Assembly (NCBI GenBank): GCA_005019695.1
Contig: RXID01014379.1
Coordinates: forward strand, 285,040 to 349,039
Source: Trichopus zeylanicus subsp. travancoricus
Lineage: Eukaryota; Streptophyta; Magnoliopsida; Dioscoreales; Dioscoreaceae
Direction: 5' to 3'
DNA: 64,000 nt
The notes beneath the pieces were generated by a model that made no database searches, had not been told where the DNA came from, and saw nothing but the letters and a program-made list of their open reading frames with translations. Below are positions 12,901-28,600 of this stretch, one piece after another. Made by a program: the position numbers and the translations under genes. Each line of letters begins with the position of its first letter. Position 1 is the first letter of the stretch.

Positions 12901-15502
12901 AAAATAACATTTCAAATGCACCAACTTAAGTTTGCCTTGTAAATGGATGTAACTATTTATGAACACTATTTCAAATATTTTAAAAAATAAAATATTAAAT
13001 ATAGAGAGTTAAGTTTACTTTTTGAGATTGATGCAACTATATATAAGCACCATTTCAAATATTCTAAAATAATAAAAAAATATTAAATACTGAGACTTAA
13101 GTTTACTTTTCTAGATAGATGCAACTATCTATAATTACCATTTTAAATATTCGAAATAAATAGAAAAAGATAAAATACAAAGATTTAAGTTCATTTTTAG
13201 ACAGATGCAATTATGCATAAACACCATTTTGAACAGTCTAAAAAATAAAAAAAATAAAACTTGAAATGCACATACTTAGGCATGAGGTTCATGATGATGT
13301 GATAGTTCTTAAACACTGGTTTGGATATTCCAAAAAATGTAATATTTAAAATACATGGACTTAATTTTGCTTTTACAAATGGACATAAATGTCTGTTAAC
13401 ACCATTTCAAATATTCCAAAAAAATAACAAATAAAATTTTAAATATACAAACTTATTAAGTTTACTTTTCTAGATAGACACAACTGCCTGTAAGCAATAT
13501 TTTAAATGCTCCAAAAATATAAAAAAAGACCTCAAATGTAGAGACTTAAGTTTATTTTTCAGACAAACACAACTATTTGTGAACACCATTTCAAATATTC
13601 CAAAAAATTAAAAAAAAAATTGAAAAATAAAATTTTAAATATACCGATTTAAGTTTGATTTTTCAGACAAATGCAACAATATGTAAACACTATTTCAAAT
13701 ATTTTGAAAAGATAAAAAATAAAATATTAGATATAAGAACTTAATTTTGCTTTCTAGCACATATATAAATATCTATAAATACTGCCTGAAATACTTCAAA
13801 AAAATGAAAAATAAAATTTTAAAGACACATACAAAAGTTTATTTTTTTTTGATAGATGTACCCTTCTATAAACTCCATTTCAAATATTGTAGAAATGTGA
13901 AATATAAAATTTTAAATTCATAGACTTTAGCTCACATTTTCAAACACATGCAACAGTCTATAAATACTATTTCAAATATTTAGAAAAATAAAATTATTAA
14001 TGCACAAACTGTAGTTTTATTTTTCAAACAAATGTAGTTATTCGTTTTAAATATTACAAAAAATGGAAAATAAAATTTTTAATACACAGACTTAATTTTG
14101 TTTTCTAGACAAACACAAGAGTTTATAAACTATATTCCAAATATTTTAAAAAATAAAAAATAAAATTTTAAATACATAGACATAAGTTTGCTTTTCGAGA
14201 TAGATGCAATAGTTTGTATACATTATTTCAAATATTTTTAAAAAATAGAAAATAAAATATTAAATACACATACTCAATTTTGCCTTTTTGAACAGATGTA
14301 ATTATCTACAAATACTATTTCATACATACTAAAAAATAAAATAAAATTTTTAACGCAAAATTTAGATATGTTTTTCTAGACAGTAGCAATTATTCATAAA
14401 TACCATTTCATATATTTGAAAAAATAACAATAAAATTTTAAATATACATACTCAATTTTATTTATCTAGATAGACATAACTATCCCTAAACACTATTTTA
14501 TATATTTAAAAAAAATAAAAAATAAAATTTTAAATACATATGCCTAAGTTCACCTTTCTACATAGACTAACAATCCATAGACATTGTTTGAAATATTTTA
14601 GAAAAATTAAAAATAAAATTTTAGATACACAAACTTTTCCAAATAGAAGTATTTGTTGATTAACATTATTTCAAATCTTGCAAAAAAAATTATTAAATAC
14701 ATAGACTTAATTTTACTTTTACACCTAGATACAAGAGTCTAAAAACAATATTTCAAATATTTCACAAAAAAATTTTAAATATAGAGACTTAGGTTTCTAT
14801 TTCTCGAGGATGTAATTGCCCATCAATACCATTTCAAATATTCCAAGAAAAATAAAAAATAAAAAATAAAAAATTAATTTTAAATACACAAACCTAAGAT
14901 TACTTTTCAAGATAGATGTAACAATCTATAAATACCATTTTAAGTATTCTAAAAATATAGAAAATAAAGTATTAAATATACAAACTTAATTTCACTTTTT
15001 TGAATAGCTACATTTCTTTGTAAACACTATTTCAAACATGATAGAAAAAGAAATAATAAAATTTAAAGTACAAGACTCAAATTTGTCTTTTTAAAAATAA
15101 GAAACTATAGGTAAATACTGTTTTAAATATTTTTAAAAAATAAAAATAAAATTTTAAATTCATAGACTTAAGTTTGCTTTTTCAAATAGATATAACTGTC
15201 TATAAACACCATTTTAGATATTTTAAAAAATAAAAAATAAAAGTTTAAATACACATGCTTAAGATGACTTTAACAGACAGATGTGATTATTTGTAAACAC
15301 TACTTAAAATATTTTGAAAGAATAAAAAATAAAATTTTAAATACATAGACTTAAGTTTGGTTTTGCACACAAATGCAACTCTATATAAATATCATTTTAA
15401 ATATTTGAAAAGATAAAAAAAATAAAATTTTGGATATAGAGGTTTAAATTTTTTTTTAGACAGATGCAATGATCTATAAATACTATTTCAAATATTTTCA
15501 AA
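9963..15502. repeat. Old HOR copy 3 (5540 bp), with a private block of monomers
   Basis: Slots 1 and 5-56 are recognisable, for example slot 5 at about 11,010, slot 20 at 12,230, slot 39 at 13,925 and slot 49 at 14,790. Slots 2-4 are replaced by about ten monomers (10,010-10,990) that I could not match to the other copies. Slot 16 is missing: slot 15 near 11,890 passes directly to slot 17. Confidence 0.78.
10010..10990. repeat. Private run of about ten monomers in old HOR copy 3
   Basis: This stretch is normal monomer sequence (for example starts near 10,165, 10,255, 10,335, 10,430, 10,510, 10,605, 10,700 and 10,870), but the order and variants do not match slots 2-4 or any other run I traced. 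It sits exactly between slot 1 and slot 5, and the last monomer is cut short at about 10,995-11,005, where it joins slot 5. Probably monomers from another part of the satellite brought in by unequal exchange, or a block lost from every other copy. Confidence 0.6.
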
Positions 15503-16784
15503 GATAGAAATTAAAATTTTAGATACACAAACTTAAGTTTATTTTTTTAGATAGATGTAACTATTTGTAAACACTATTTCAAATTTTTAAAAAAATAAAA
15601 AAAATATTAAATACATATGCTTAAGTTCAATTTTCTAGATAGACATAAATATCTATAGATACCATTTCAAATACTTTGAAATTTTAAAAATAAAACTGTT
15701 AGTGCACAAACCTAAGTAAGAATTTCTCAACAAATGCAACTCTCTATAAATAGCATTTCAAATATTTCAAAAAATAAAAACAAAATTTTGAATACTCAAA
15801 TCTAAGTTCATTTCTCTAGATTGATGTAACTGTCTATAAGCATAGTTTTAAATATTTCAAAAAAAAAAAAAAAACTTTAAATGCAAATATGTTAGGTTCA
15901 CTTTTAGTGTAGATGCAATAGTTTTTAAATACCATTTTAGATATCACACAAAAATAAAATTTTAACTGCACAGACCTAGTTTCACTTTTCCTAATGAATG
16001 CAGCTATCTATAAAAATTATTTCAAATATCATAAAAAATAGAACAAAAAATTTTAAATACATGGACAAAAATTACTCTTTTCAAAACAGATCAATTATTT
16101 GTAAACAATGTTTTCAATACTCCAAAAAATTTTAAAAAAAAATTTTCAACATAGACACTTAAGTTTCCTTTTCAAATAGAAGTACCTAACTATGAACACC
16201 ATTTCAAAAATTTCAAAAAAAATAAATAATAAATTTTTAAATACATAGACCTAAGTTTGATTTTTTTTTTAAATAAATACAACTATCTATAAATACCATT
16301 TCAAATATTTGAAAAAAAATAAAAAATAAAATTTTAAATATATAAAATTAAGTTTGCTTTTCTAGACACACGTAATTATTGGCAACTACTATTTTGATAT
16401 TCTGAAAAACCAATAATAAAAGTTTAAATGCAAAGAATGAAGTTTACTATTCTAGATAGACACTGCTTTTTGTAAACACTATTTTAAATATTCCAAAAAA
16501 GTAAAATATAAAATTTTAAATACATGGACTTTTACTCTTCTAGATAGACGCAACTTTTAGAAAACACCATTTTAATTCTTCTAGAAAATAAAAAATAAAA
16601 TTTTAAATATAAAGACTTAATTTTTCTATTCTAGATTGACACAAGAGTTTATAAACACCATTTGATTATTTTTTAAAAAATAAAATTTTCCAGACATAGA
16701 CTTAAGTTTGCTTTTCTTGATAGAGGCAACGGTCCATAAAAAACAATTTGAATATCCGAAAAATAAAAAATAAAATTTTAAATA

Positions 16785-18215
16785 CACAAGCTTAAGTTTA
16801 CTTTTCTATATAGAAAAATAATTTATAAACACTATTTCAAATATTTTAAAAAATAAAATAAAATATTAAATACATAGTGTCAATTTCACTTTTTCAGATA
16901 GATAGATTATTTGCAAACACAATTTTAGATATACCAAAAAATAAATAATAGATTTTTAAATAAAATACTAAAATATATTTTTTAGATAGATGCAATTATC
17001 AGTAAATACTATTTCAAATATATCAAAAAAATAAAATTTTAAATACATATACTTAAGTTCACTTTTTCATATAGACATAACTCTCTGTAAATATAGTTTC
17101 AAATATTTTTAAAAAACAACAAATTAAGTTTTAAATACACAATTTAAGATTAATTTTTTTAGAAATATATAACTATTTGTAAATACATCTTAGATATTCT
17201 AAAAGATAAATAATAAAATTTGAAATATATAGAATTAGGTTTTCTTTTCCATACCAAAGCAATAGTTTGTAAGCACCATATAAAATATTTCAAAAAAATA
17301 AAATATAAAAATTTGAAATATAGAGACTTAAGTTTGCCTTTTTAGATGGATGTAATAGTTAGCAAACACCGTTTCCAATATTTGAAAAAAATAGAAAAAA
17401 AAAATTTTTTAATAGATAGATTTAGCTTTTCAAAATGGATGTAACTCTCCAAAACACTATTTTAAATATTCTAAAAATAAAAAATAAAATTTTAAATACA
17501 CAAACTTAAGTTTGTTTTTCTAGATAGATACAACAATCATAAACAGTATTTCAAATATTCAAAAAAAATAGAAAAAAATATTAAATACACAGTGTTGATT
17601 TCACTTTTTCAGATAGATGAAATTGTTTGACAACATGATTTCAGATATACTAAAAAAATAAATAATATATTTTTAAATATAATACTTAAATTTATTTTTT
17701 CAGACAGACTCGATAAATACCATTTCAAATATATCAAAAAAATAAATTTTTAAATACACATACTTAAGTTCACTTTTTCATATAGACATAACTCTCTATA
17801 AATATAGTTTCAAATAGTTTTAAAAAATAAAAAAATAAATTTTAAATACACATATTTAAGTTTACATTTTTAGAAATATGTAACTATTTGTAAATACATC
17901 TTAGATATTCTAAAAGATAAATAAAAAATTTAAAATACATAGAATTAGGTTTCCTTTTCCATACTGAAGTAATAGTTTGTAAGCACCATCTAACATATTT
18001 TAAAAAAATAAAATATAAAAATTCTAAATATAGATATTTAAGTTCTCCTTTCTGGACAGACATAATTATTAGCAAACACCATTTCCAATATTTTAAAAAA
18101 ATAGAAAAAAAAATTTAAAATAAATTAAGTTTAGTTAGCTTTTCAAAACCGACGTAGCTCTTCATAACACTATTTCAAATATTCTCAAAATAAAAAATGA
18201 AATTTTAAATGCACA
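16785..18215. repeat. Tandem duplication of about 710 bp (slots 16-23) in old HOR copy 4
   Basis: Paired landmarks about 705-715 bp apart: cagtgtcaatttcac-like near 16,875 and 17,590; ttcatatagacataactctc near 17,070 and 17,780; tacatcttagatattct near 17,185 and 17,895; gaattaggttt near 17,230 and 17,940. The last member in each half is the slot-23 monomer (tttagttagctttt), after which the first half returns to slot 16 and the second goes on to slot 24. Eight whole monomers were duplicated in register. Confidence 0.85.
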
Positions 18216-18770
18216 TACTTAAATCTACTTTTTTGGACAAATGTAACTTTTTATAAACAGAACTTTAAATATTTTACACCAATAAAAAATAAAATTTTAG
18301 ATATACATACTTAAGTTTGTTTCTCTAGAAAAGTATAGTTGTCTATATATACCATTTTAAATATTCTAAAAAAGTAAAAAATAAAATTTTGAAAGTACAA
18401 ACCTAAGTTAGCTTTTCTCAATAGATGCAACTATCTATAAATAACATTTCAAATATTTGCAAAAGGTAAAAAATAAAATTTTTAATACACAAACTTAAAT
18501 TTTCTTTTCCCAATAAACACATTTATCTATAAATACCATTTTAAATATTCAAAAAAAATAATATTTCAAATGTGCAAACTTAAGTTTGCATTGTAAATGG
18601 ATGCAACTATTTGTGAACACTATTTCAATTATTCTAAAAAATAAAATAATGAATACACAGACTCAAGCTTACTTTTCTAAATCGATGCAACTGTCTATAT
18701 GCAAGATTTCAAATATTCTAAAATAATAAAAATTAAAATATTAAATACAAAGACTTAGGTTCACTTTTCT

Positions 18771-18788
18771 AGATAGATGCAACTATCT
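18771..18788. other. Dyad in the monomer (example): AGATAG, 6-base gap, CTATCT
   Basis: The monomer core agatagatgcaactatct is an inverted repeat with 6-bp arms and an ATGCAA loop. Exact or near copies stand at 100-117, 13,113-13,130 and many other monomers. In many slots one arm has decayed. It could be a protein-binding dyad, or only a remnant of the ancestral sequence. Confidence 0.5.
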
Positions 18789-21175
18789 TTGAACACCATT
18801 TCAAACATTAGAAAAAATAGAAAAAGGTTAAATACAAATATTTAAGTTTATTTTTTAAGTAGATGTAATTGTGTGTAGACAACTTTTTGAATATTCTAAA
18901 AATAAAAAATTAAAGCTTTAAAAGCACACACTTAGGCTTGCATTTCATGACAGATGTAATAGTCCTTAAACACTAATTTGGATAATCCAAAAAAAGTAGC
19001 ATTTAAAATATATGGACTTAATTTTGCTTCTACAAACAGAAATAATTGTTTGTTAACATCATTTCAAATATTCTGAAAAATTAAAAAAAATAAAATTTTA
19101 AATACACAAACTTAAGTTTGCTTTTCTAGACAGATGCAACTATCTGTAAACACTATTTTAAATGCTCCAATAATATAGAAAAAAGAGTTCAAATACAAAG
19201 ACTTAAGTTCATTTTTCAAACAAACAAAACCATTTGTGAACACCTTTTCACATATTCCAAAAAATTTAAAAAAATTTGAAAAATAAATTTTTAAATATAT
19301 ATACTTAAATTTGATTTTTTTTTAGACAAATGCAATAGTTTATAGACATTATTTCAAATATTTTGGAAATATAACAAATAAAATAGTAGATACACAAACT
19401 TCATTTTGCTTTCTCATACAAATATAAACATGTATAAACACTACTTGAAATACTTTTTAAAAAATAAAAAATAAAATTTTAATGACATTGACATAAGTTT
19501 AATTTTTTAGACAGGCGTACCCTTCTGTAAACTCCATTTCAAATATTTTAAAAATGTGAAATATAAAATTTTAAATTCACATACTTTAGCTCACTTTTCT
19601 AGACAAATATAACAGTCTATGAACACCATTTCAAATATTTAAAGAAAAATAAAATAAAATTATTAATGCACTCACTATAGTTTTGTTTTTCAGATAGATG
19701 TAGCTATTTATAAATATTATTTCAAATATTACAAAAAGTAAAAAAATTAAAATTTTCAGCACCCAAACTTAATTTTATTTTCTAGATAGATGCAAGAATT
19801 TATAAATTATATTTTAAATATTTTAAAAAATAAAAAATAAAATTTTAAATACTCAGACATAAGTTTACTTTTCAAGATAGATGCAATGGTTTGTAAACAT
19901 TACTTCAAAAAATTTAAAACAATATAAAATAAAATATTAAATACACATACTCAATTTTGCCATTTCAAATAGATGTAATTATCTGTAAACACTATTTTAG
20001 GAATAATAAAAAATATATATAATTTTTTATGCAAAAGTTAAATTTGTTTTTCCCAACAGAAGCAATTATTCATAAATACCATTTTATATGTTTGAAAAAA
20101 ATAAAAAATAAAATTTTAAATATACATACTCTAGTTCATTTATCCAGATAGACATAACTATCCCTAAATAGCATTTTAAATATTTTAAAAATAAAAAATA
20201 AAATATTAAATACATATGCATAAGTCTGCCTTTCTGGATAGGCATAACAATCCATATACACTATTTCAAATATTTGAAAAAAATAAAAAATAAAATTTTA
20301 AATATACAGACGTAGACTTACATTTCCAAACAGATATAATTGTCAATAAATACCATTTCAAATCTTAAAAAAATAAAAAATAAATATTAAATGCATAGAC
20401 TTAATTTTACTTTTATAGATAGATGCAAGAGTCTGTAAACACCATTTCAAATATTTCACAAAAATATTTTAAATATGGAAACATAGGTTTCCTTTTCTAG
20501 AGGATATAACTGTCCGTCAATACCATTTCAAATATTCCAAAAAAAATAAAAAATAAATTTTAAATACACAAACATAAGATCACTTTCAAGATAGATATTA
20601 CAGTCTATAAATACCATTTCAAGTATTCTAAGAAAATCAAAATAAAGTATTAAATACACAAGTTTAATTTCACTTTTCTAAATAGCTCTAATTATTTGTA
20701 AATACTATTTCAAGCATGAAAAAAATGAAATAATAAATTTTAAAATACAAGACTCAAATTTGACTTTTTAGAAATAAGCAACTCTCGGTAAATATTATTT
20801 CAAATATTTTTTTAAAAAATAAAATTTTAAATATATAAACTTAGGTTTGCCTTTCAAGACAGATGTAACTATCTGTAAACACTATTTTAAATATTATAAA
20901 AAATAAAAAATAAAATTTTAAGTATACATGCTTAAGTTTACTTTAATAGATAGATGTGACTATTTATAAACACAACTTAAAATATTTTTAAAAAATAAAA
21001 AATAAAATTTTAAATATATAGACTTAAGTTTGATTTTTTACATACATGTAACTCTATGTAAATATCATTTCAAATATTTGAAAAAGATGAAAAATAAAAT
21101 TTTTGATACAAAAGTTTAAATTTTTTTTCCAGACAGATGTAGCCATCTGTAAATACTATTTCAAATATTTCCAAA

Positions 21176-24100
21176 GAAAGAAATTAAAATTTTAGATACA
21201 CAAACTTAAGTTTATTTTTTAGATAATGTAACTATCCATAAACTCTATTTTAAATATTTTTTAAAAATAAAAATAAAATATTAAATACACATACTTAAGT
21301 TTACTTTTCTATATAGAGGTAACTATCAATAGACACCATTTCAAATATTCTGAAAATTTAAAAATAAAATTTTTAATGCACAAACTTAAGTAAGCATTTC
21401 TCAACAAACACAAATCACTATAAACATCATTTCAAATATTTCAAAAAATAAAAAACAAAATTTTGAATACACAAACCTAAGTTCATTTTTCTAGATTGAT
21501 GTAACTATCTATAAGCATTGTTTCAAATATTTTTAAAAAATAAAAAAATAAAACTTTAAATGCACATACTTAAGTTAACTTTTCATGTAGATGCAACAAT
21601 CTTTAAATACTATTTTAGATATCACATGAAAGTAAAATTTTAACTACACAGACTTAGTTTCTCTTTTCCTAATGGATGGAACTATCTGTAAATATTATGT
21701 CAAATATCCAAAAAAAAATAGAACAACAAATTTTTAATACATAGACATAAGTTCCATTTTCTACATAGACCAATTATTTGTAAACAATGTTTTCAATACT
21801 CTAAAAATAAAAAAAATAGAATTTTTAACACAAACACTTAAGTTTGCTTTTTAGACTAATGTACCAAATTATGAACACCATTTCAAAAATTTCAAAAAAA
21901 TAAAAAATAAAATTTTAGATATAGAGACCTAAGTTTGATTTTTCAAATAAATACAACTGTCTATAAAAAAAAAATTTTAAATATGCAAAATTAAGTTTGC
22001 TTTTCTAGACAGACATAACTATTTGTAAATACTATTTTTAATATTCTAAAAAATAAATAATAAAATTTTAAATATAAAGAATTAAGTTCACTATTTTAGA
22101 CTAACACTTCTATTTGTAAACACCATTTTAAATATTTCCAAAAAGTAAAATATAAAATTTTAAATGCTTGGACTTTAGTTCATTTTTTTCAAGTAGAACA
22201 ATAGTTTGTAAACATTGATTCAAATATTCTCAAAAAATAAAACTTTAACACAGAGATTGAAGCTTATTCTTCTAGATAGAAGCAACTTTCGGTAAACAAC
22301 ATTTTAATTATTCTAAAAAATAAAAAATAAAATTTTAAATATAAAGACATAATTTTTTTTTCTAGATAGATGCAAGAATTTATAAACACCATTTCAAATT
22401 TATTTTGGAAAAACAAAATTTTAAATATATAGACTTAAGTTTGCTTTTCCAGATAAATGCAATTGTCCATAAACACCAATTCAAATATTCTAAAACATAA
22501 AAATAAAATTCTAAATATATAGACTTAAGTTTACTTTTTTAGATAGAAATAACAATATGTAAACATTGTTTAAAATATTTGAAAAATATTGAATAAAATA
22601 TTAAATATACAGTGCCAATTTCACTTTTTAGGTAGGTGTAATTGTTTGCAAACACGATTTTGGATATACCAAAAAAACAAATAATAGTTTTTTAAATATA
22701 ATACATAAATTTATTTTTTCAGACAAATGTAATTATTGGTAAATATTATTTCAAATATACAAAAAATAAGAATAAAATTTTAAAAAGATATACTTAAGTT
22801 TACTTTTTCATATAGACATAACTCTCTACAAATACAGTATCAAATATTTAAAAAAATAAAATTTTAAATTTTAAATACATAGATTTAAGTTTACCTTTTC
22901 AGAAATATGTAACTATTTGTAAATACATCTTAGATATTATAAAAGATAAATAATAAAATTTGAAATAAACAGAATTAGGTTTTCTTTTCCGTATCGAAGT
23001 AATAATTTGTAAGCACCATCTAAAATATCTCAAAAAAATAAAATATAAAAATTCTAAATATAGAGACTTAAGTTCACCCTTCTAGACAGACGCAACAATC
23101 AACAAACACCATTTTCAATATTTAAAAAAAAAAAATTTTAAATTGATAGACTTTATTTAGCTTTTCAAAATAGATGTAACTCTCCATAACACTATTTCAA
23201 ATATTCTAAAAAGAAAAAATAAAATTTTAAATACACATACTTAAATTTGCAATTTTAGATAAATGTAATTATTTGCGAATACCATTTCAAATATTCAACA
23301 GAAATTAAAAAAAGGTTAAATACAAAGATTTCAGTTCATGTTTCAAACATATGCAATTATGCATAAACACCATTTCGGATATTCTAAGAAGTAAAAGAAA
23401 TAAAACTTTAAATGCACATACTTAGGCTTGTATTTCATGATAGATGTAATAGTCCTTAAACAATAGTTTGGATATTCCAAAAAAAGTAACATTCCAAATA
23501 CACAGACTTACTTTCACTTTTCCAAATGGACATAATTGTTTGTTAACAGCATTTCAAACATTCTAAAAAAATAAAAAATAAAATTTTAAATACATAAACT
23601 TGAGTTCACTTTTCTAGACAGACACAATTATTTGTAAACACTATTATAAATGCTCCAAAAATATAGAAAAAACTTCAAATATAAAGACATAAGTTTATTT
23701 TTCAAAAAAACACAACTATGTATGAACACTATTTCAAATATTCAAAAAAAAAATTTTGAAAAATACAATTTTAAATATAAATACTTAAGTTTGATTTTTT
23801 AGACAAAGGCAACATTATGTTAATATATTTCAAATATTTTGGAAAGATAATAAATAAAATATTAGGTACATGACCATAATTTTGCTTTCTCACATAGATA
23901 TAAACATCTATAAACAATGCCTAAAATATTCCAAAAAATAAAAAATAAAATTTTAAAGACACAGACAAAGTTTTGTTTTTTAGATAGTTGTACCTTTCTA
24001 TAAACTCCATTTCAAATATTTTGAAAATATGAAATATAAAATTTTAAATTCACAAAGTTTAGCTCACTTTTCTAGATTGATGCAATAGTCTATAAACACC

Positions 24101-25632
24101 ATGTCAAATGTTTAGATAAAAATAAAATAAAATTATTAATACACATACTACAGTTTGGTTTTTCATATAGATGTAGCTATTTCTAAATATCACCTTAAAT
24201 ATTACAAAAAAAAATTAAAATTTTCAACACACAGACTTAATTTTATTTTCTAAACAGACGCAAGAGTTTAGAAACTATATTTTAAATATTTAAAAATCAA
24301 AAACAAAATTTTAAATACACAGACATAAGTTTGCTTTTTGAGATAGATGCAACAATTTGTAAACATTATTTCAAATATTTCATAAAAATAGAAAATAAAA
24401 TATTAGACACACATACTCAATTTTGCCTTTTCAAATAGATGTAATTATCTGTAAACACTATTTCATACATACTAAAAAATAATAAAATTTTTAATGCAAA
24501 ACGTAAATTTATTTTTCCAAAAGAAGCAATTATTGGTAAATACCATTTCATATATTTGAAAAAATAAAAAATAAAATTTTAAATATACATACTTAAGTTC
24601 ATTTATCCAAATAGACACAACTATCCCTAAACACCATGTTAATTATTTTAAAAAATAAAAAATAAAATTTTAAATACATCTGCCAAAGTTTGACCTTCTA
24701 GATAGACATAACTATCCATATACACTATTTTCAAATATTTTAAAAAAATAAAAGAAATTTAAAATATATAGACTTAGACTTACTTTTTCAAATAGATATA
24801 ATTGTCTATTAATACCATTTCAAAACTTACAAAAAATAAAAAATAAATATTAAATAGATAGACTTAATTTTTCTTTTACAAATAGATGCAAGTGCCTGTA
24901 AACACCATTTCAAATATTTCACCAAAATATTTTTAATATAGAGACTTAGGTTTCATTTTCCCAAAGATGTAACTATCCATCAATACCATTTCAAATAATC
25001 CAAGAAAAATGAAAAATAAAATTTTAAATATGAAATCCTAAGATCACTTTTCAAGATAGATGCAACAGTCTAGAAATACCATTTCAAGTGTTCTAAAAAA
25101 TAAAAAATCAAGTATTAAATACACAGACTTAATTTTACTTTTCTAAATAGCTATAATTGTCTATAAATGCTATTTCAAATATGAAAAAAAAATAATAAAA
25201 TTTTAAATACAATACTTAAATTTGTCTTTTTAGAAATAAGCAACCGTTGATAAATACTATTTCAAATTTTTAAAATCTAAAAATAAAATTTTAGATACAT
25301 AGACTTAAGTTTACTTTCAAGACAAATTAATAAACACTATTTTAAATATTTAAAAAGATAAAAAAATAAAATTTTAAATACACATGCTTAAGTTTACTTT
25401 ACTAGATAGACATGACAGCTTATACACACCACTTAAAATATTTTAAAAGAATAAAAAATAAAATTTTAAATATACAGACTTAAGTTTGCTTTTCCACATA
25501 AATGCAACTCTATGTAAATATCATTTCAAATATTTGGAAAAGATAAAAAATAAAATTTTGGATACAGAGGTTGAAATTTATTTTTTCATATAGATGCAAC
25601 CATCTATAAATACTATTTCAAATATTTCAAAA
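21176..25632. repeat. Old HOR copy 5 (4457 bp), slots 24-29 deleted
   Basis: Order is normal from slot 1 to slot 23 (about 23,155). The next monomer, near 23,250, begins as slot 24 and ends as slot 30 (followed by the ggttaaatacaaagattt linker), so slots 24-29 are gone. Slots 31-56 then follow normally. The fused monomer keeps full length, as expected from in-register exchange between related monomers. Confidence 0.78.
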
Positions 25633-28600
25633 GATAGAAATTAAAATTTTAGATACATGAACTTAAGTTTATTTTCTAGATAGATGCAAACTATCTATCA
25701 CACTATTTCAAATATTTAAAAAAAATAAAAATAAAATATTAAATACACATACTTAAGTTTGCTTTTCTAGATAGACGTAACTGTCTATAGACACCATTTC
25801 AAATATTTTGAAAATTAAAAAATAAAATTTTTAATACACAAACTATTTTTAGGTCTACCTTTTCAGAAATAAGTAACTATTTGTAAATACATCTTAGATA
25901 TTCTAAAAGAGAAATAATAAAATATTTAATACATAGAATTAGGTTTTGTTTTCCATATAGAAGTAATAGTTTGTAAGCACCATCTAAAATATTTCAAAAA
26001 ATAAAACATAAAAATCCTAGATGGATATAACAGTCAGGGAACTCCATTTCCAATATTGGAAAAAAAATAAAAAAATAAAAATTTTAATAGATAGACTTTA
26101 GTTAGCTTTTTAAAACAGACGTAACTCTCCATAACACTATTTCAAATATTCTCAAAAAAATAAAATTTTAAATACACATACTTAAATATGCTTTTTTAGA
26201 CAAATATAACATTTTGTAAGCATAGCTTCAAATATTTTGCACTAATAAAAAAAAATTTAAACACATATACTTAAGTTTGCTTCTCTAAACAAGCATAACT
26301 ATCTCTAGACACCATCTTAAATATTCTAAAAAAATTAAAAAATAAAATTTTAAACATACAAACCTAAGTTAGCTTTTCCCAACAAATGCAACTATCTATG
26401 TATAACATTTCAAATATTTGCAGAAAGTGAAAAATAAAATTTGCAACACACATACTTAAATTTGTTTTTCCCAATAAATGCATCTATCTATAAATACCAT
26501 TTCAAATATTCTAAAAAATAACATTTCAAACGCACAGACTTAAATTCACCATATAAATTGATGCAAGAGTGTGTGAATAATATTTCAAATATTTTAAAAA
26601 ATAGAAAACTAAATATACAGACTTAAGTTTACTTTTTTAGATTGATGCAACTGTCTATAAGTACCAATTTAGATATTTTGAAATAATAAAAAATAAAATA
26701 TTAAATATAGATACTAAAGTTTACCTTTCGAAATAGATGTAACTATCTGTGAATACCATTTTAAATATTCAAAAGAAGTAGAAAAATGTTAGAAACAAAA
26801 ATTTAAGTTTGTTTTTTAGATAGATGCAATTATGCATAAACACCATTTCAAATATTCTAAAAAAATGAAAAAAATAGAACTTTAAATGCACATACTTAAG
26901 CTCGTGTTTCATGATAGATGTAATAGTCCTTAAACACTGGTTTGGATATTCCAAAAAAGGCAACATTTAAAATACACGAACTTACTTTCACTTTTCCAAA
27001 TGGACATAATTATATGTTAACATTGTTTCCAATATTCTAAAAAATAAAAAATAAAACTTTAAATACACAAACTTAACTTTGCTTTTTCAAACAGATGCAA
27101 CTGTATATAAATACTATTTTAAATACTCCAAAAATATAAAAAAAGACTTTAAATACACATACTTAAGTTCATTTTTTAGACAAACACAACAATCTGTGAA
27201 CGCCATTTCAAATATTCAAAAAATAAAAAAAATTGAAAAATAAATTTTTAAATATACAGACTTAAGTTTGATTTTTCAGATAAATGCAACAGTATGTAAA
27301 TACTATTTAGAATATTTTAGAGAGATAAAACATAAAATATTAGGTATACAAACTTAACTTTGCTTTCTCACATAGATATAAAATCAATAAACACTGTCTA
27401 AAATATTTTAAAAAATAGAAAATAAAATTTTAAAGACACAGATATAAGTTTATTTTTTTAGATGGACATACCCTTCTATAAACTCTTTTTCAAATATTTT
27501 AAAAATGAAAAATATAAAAATTTAAATTCACAAACTTTAGCTCACTTTTTTAGCCAGATACAACAATCTATAAATAATATTTCAAATATTTAGAAAAAAA
27601 TAAAATTAATAATGCACACACTATAGTTTGGTTTTCTAAACAAATGTTGCTATTTGGAAACATCATTTTAAATATTACAAAAATTGAAAAATAAAATTTT
27701 CAACACACAAACTTAATTTTATTTTCTAGACAAACACAAGAGTTTATAAACTATATTTCAAATATTTTTTTAAAAAAAAAATTAAATGGACAGACATACG
27801 TTTGCTTTTCGAGATAGATGCAATAATTTGTAAACACTATTTCAAACATACTAAAAAAATAATATAATTTTTAATGCAAAACTTAAATTTGTTTTTCTCG
27901 ATAGAAGTAATTATTTGTAAACACAATTTCATATGTTTGAAAAAATTTAAAAATAAAATTTTAAATATACATAGTCAAGTTCATTTTTCCATATAGACAT
28001 AACTATCACTAAATACCATCTTAAATATTTTTTAAAAAAATTAAAAATTTAAATACATATGCCTAATTCTGCCTTTCTAGATAGACATAACAATCCATAT
28101 ACACTATTTCAAATATTTGACAAAAATAAAAAATAATATTTTAAAAACACAAACTTAGACTTAATTTTTCAAATAGATGTAATCTATAAACATCATTTCA
28201 AATATTACAAAAAAAATAAATATTAAATACATAAACTTAATTTTACTTTTATAGATAGATGCAAGAGTTTATAAACACCATTTCAAATATTTCACAAAAA
28301 TATTTTAAATATTTAGACTTAGGTTTCCTTCTCTTAAGGATATAACTACCCATCAATATCATTTCAAATATTCTGAGAAAAATAAAAAATAAACTTTTAA
28401 ATATACAAACCTAAGATCACCTTTCAAGATAGATGTAAGATGCTACAAATACAATTTCAAGTACTCTAAAAAAAAAGAAAATAAAGTATTAAATACACAA
28501 CTTAATCTTGGTTTTCTAAATAGCTATGATTATCTGTAAACACTATTTCAGACATGACAAAAAAAGAAATAATAAAATGTAAAATACAAGACTCAAATTT

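Larger units (their letters stand above)
15503..21175. repeat. Old HOR copy 4 (5673 bp), with internal duplication
   Basis: The most complete copy. Slots 1-11 run in order, then slot 11 joins slot 13 near 16,530 (slot 12 lost). Slots 16-23 are present twice, and slots 24-56 follow without an obvious gap. Subtracting the 714-bp duplication leaves about 4.96 kb, or about 88.5 bp per slot for 56 slots. Confidence 0.8.

Noticed and set aside
3299..26966. Short minus-strand open frames in the old HOR (3,299; 7,256; 12,657; 17,884; 26,769)
   Set aside because: All span two or more monomers, follow the same low-complexity composition, and are not conserved between copies at matching slots.
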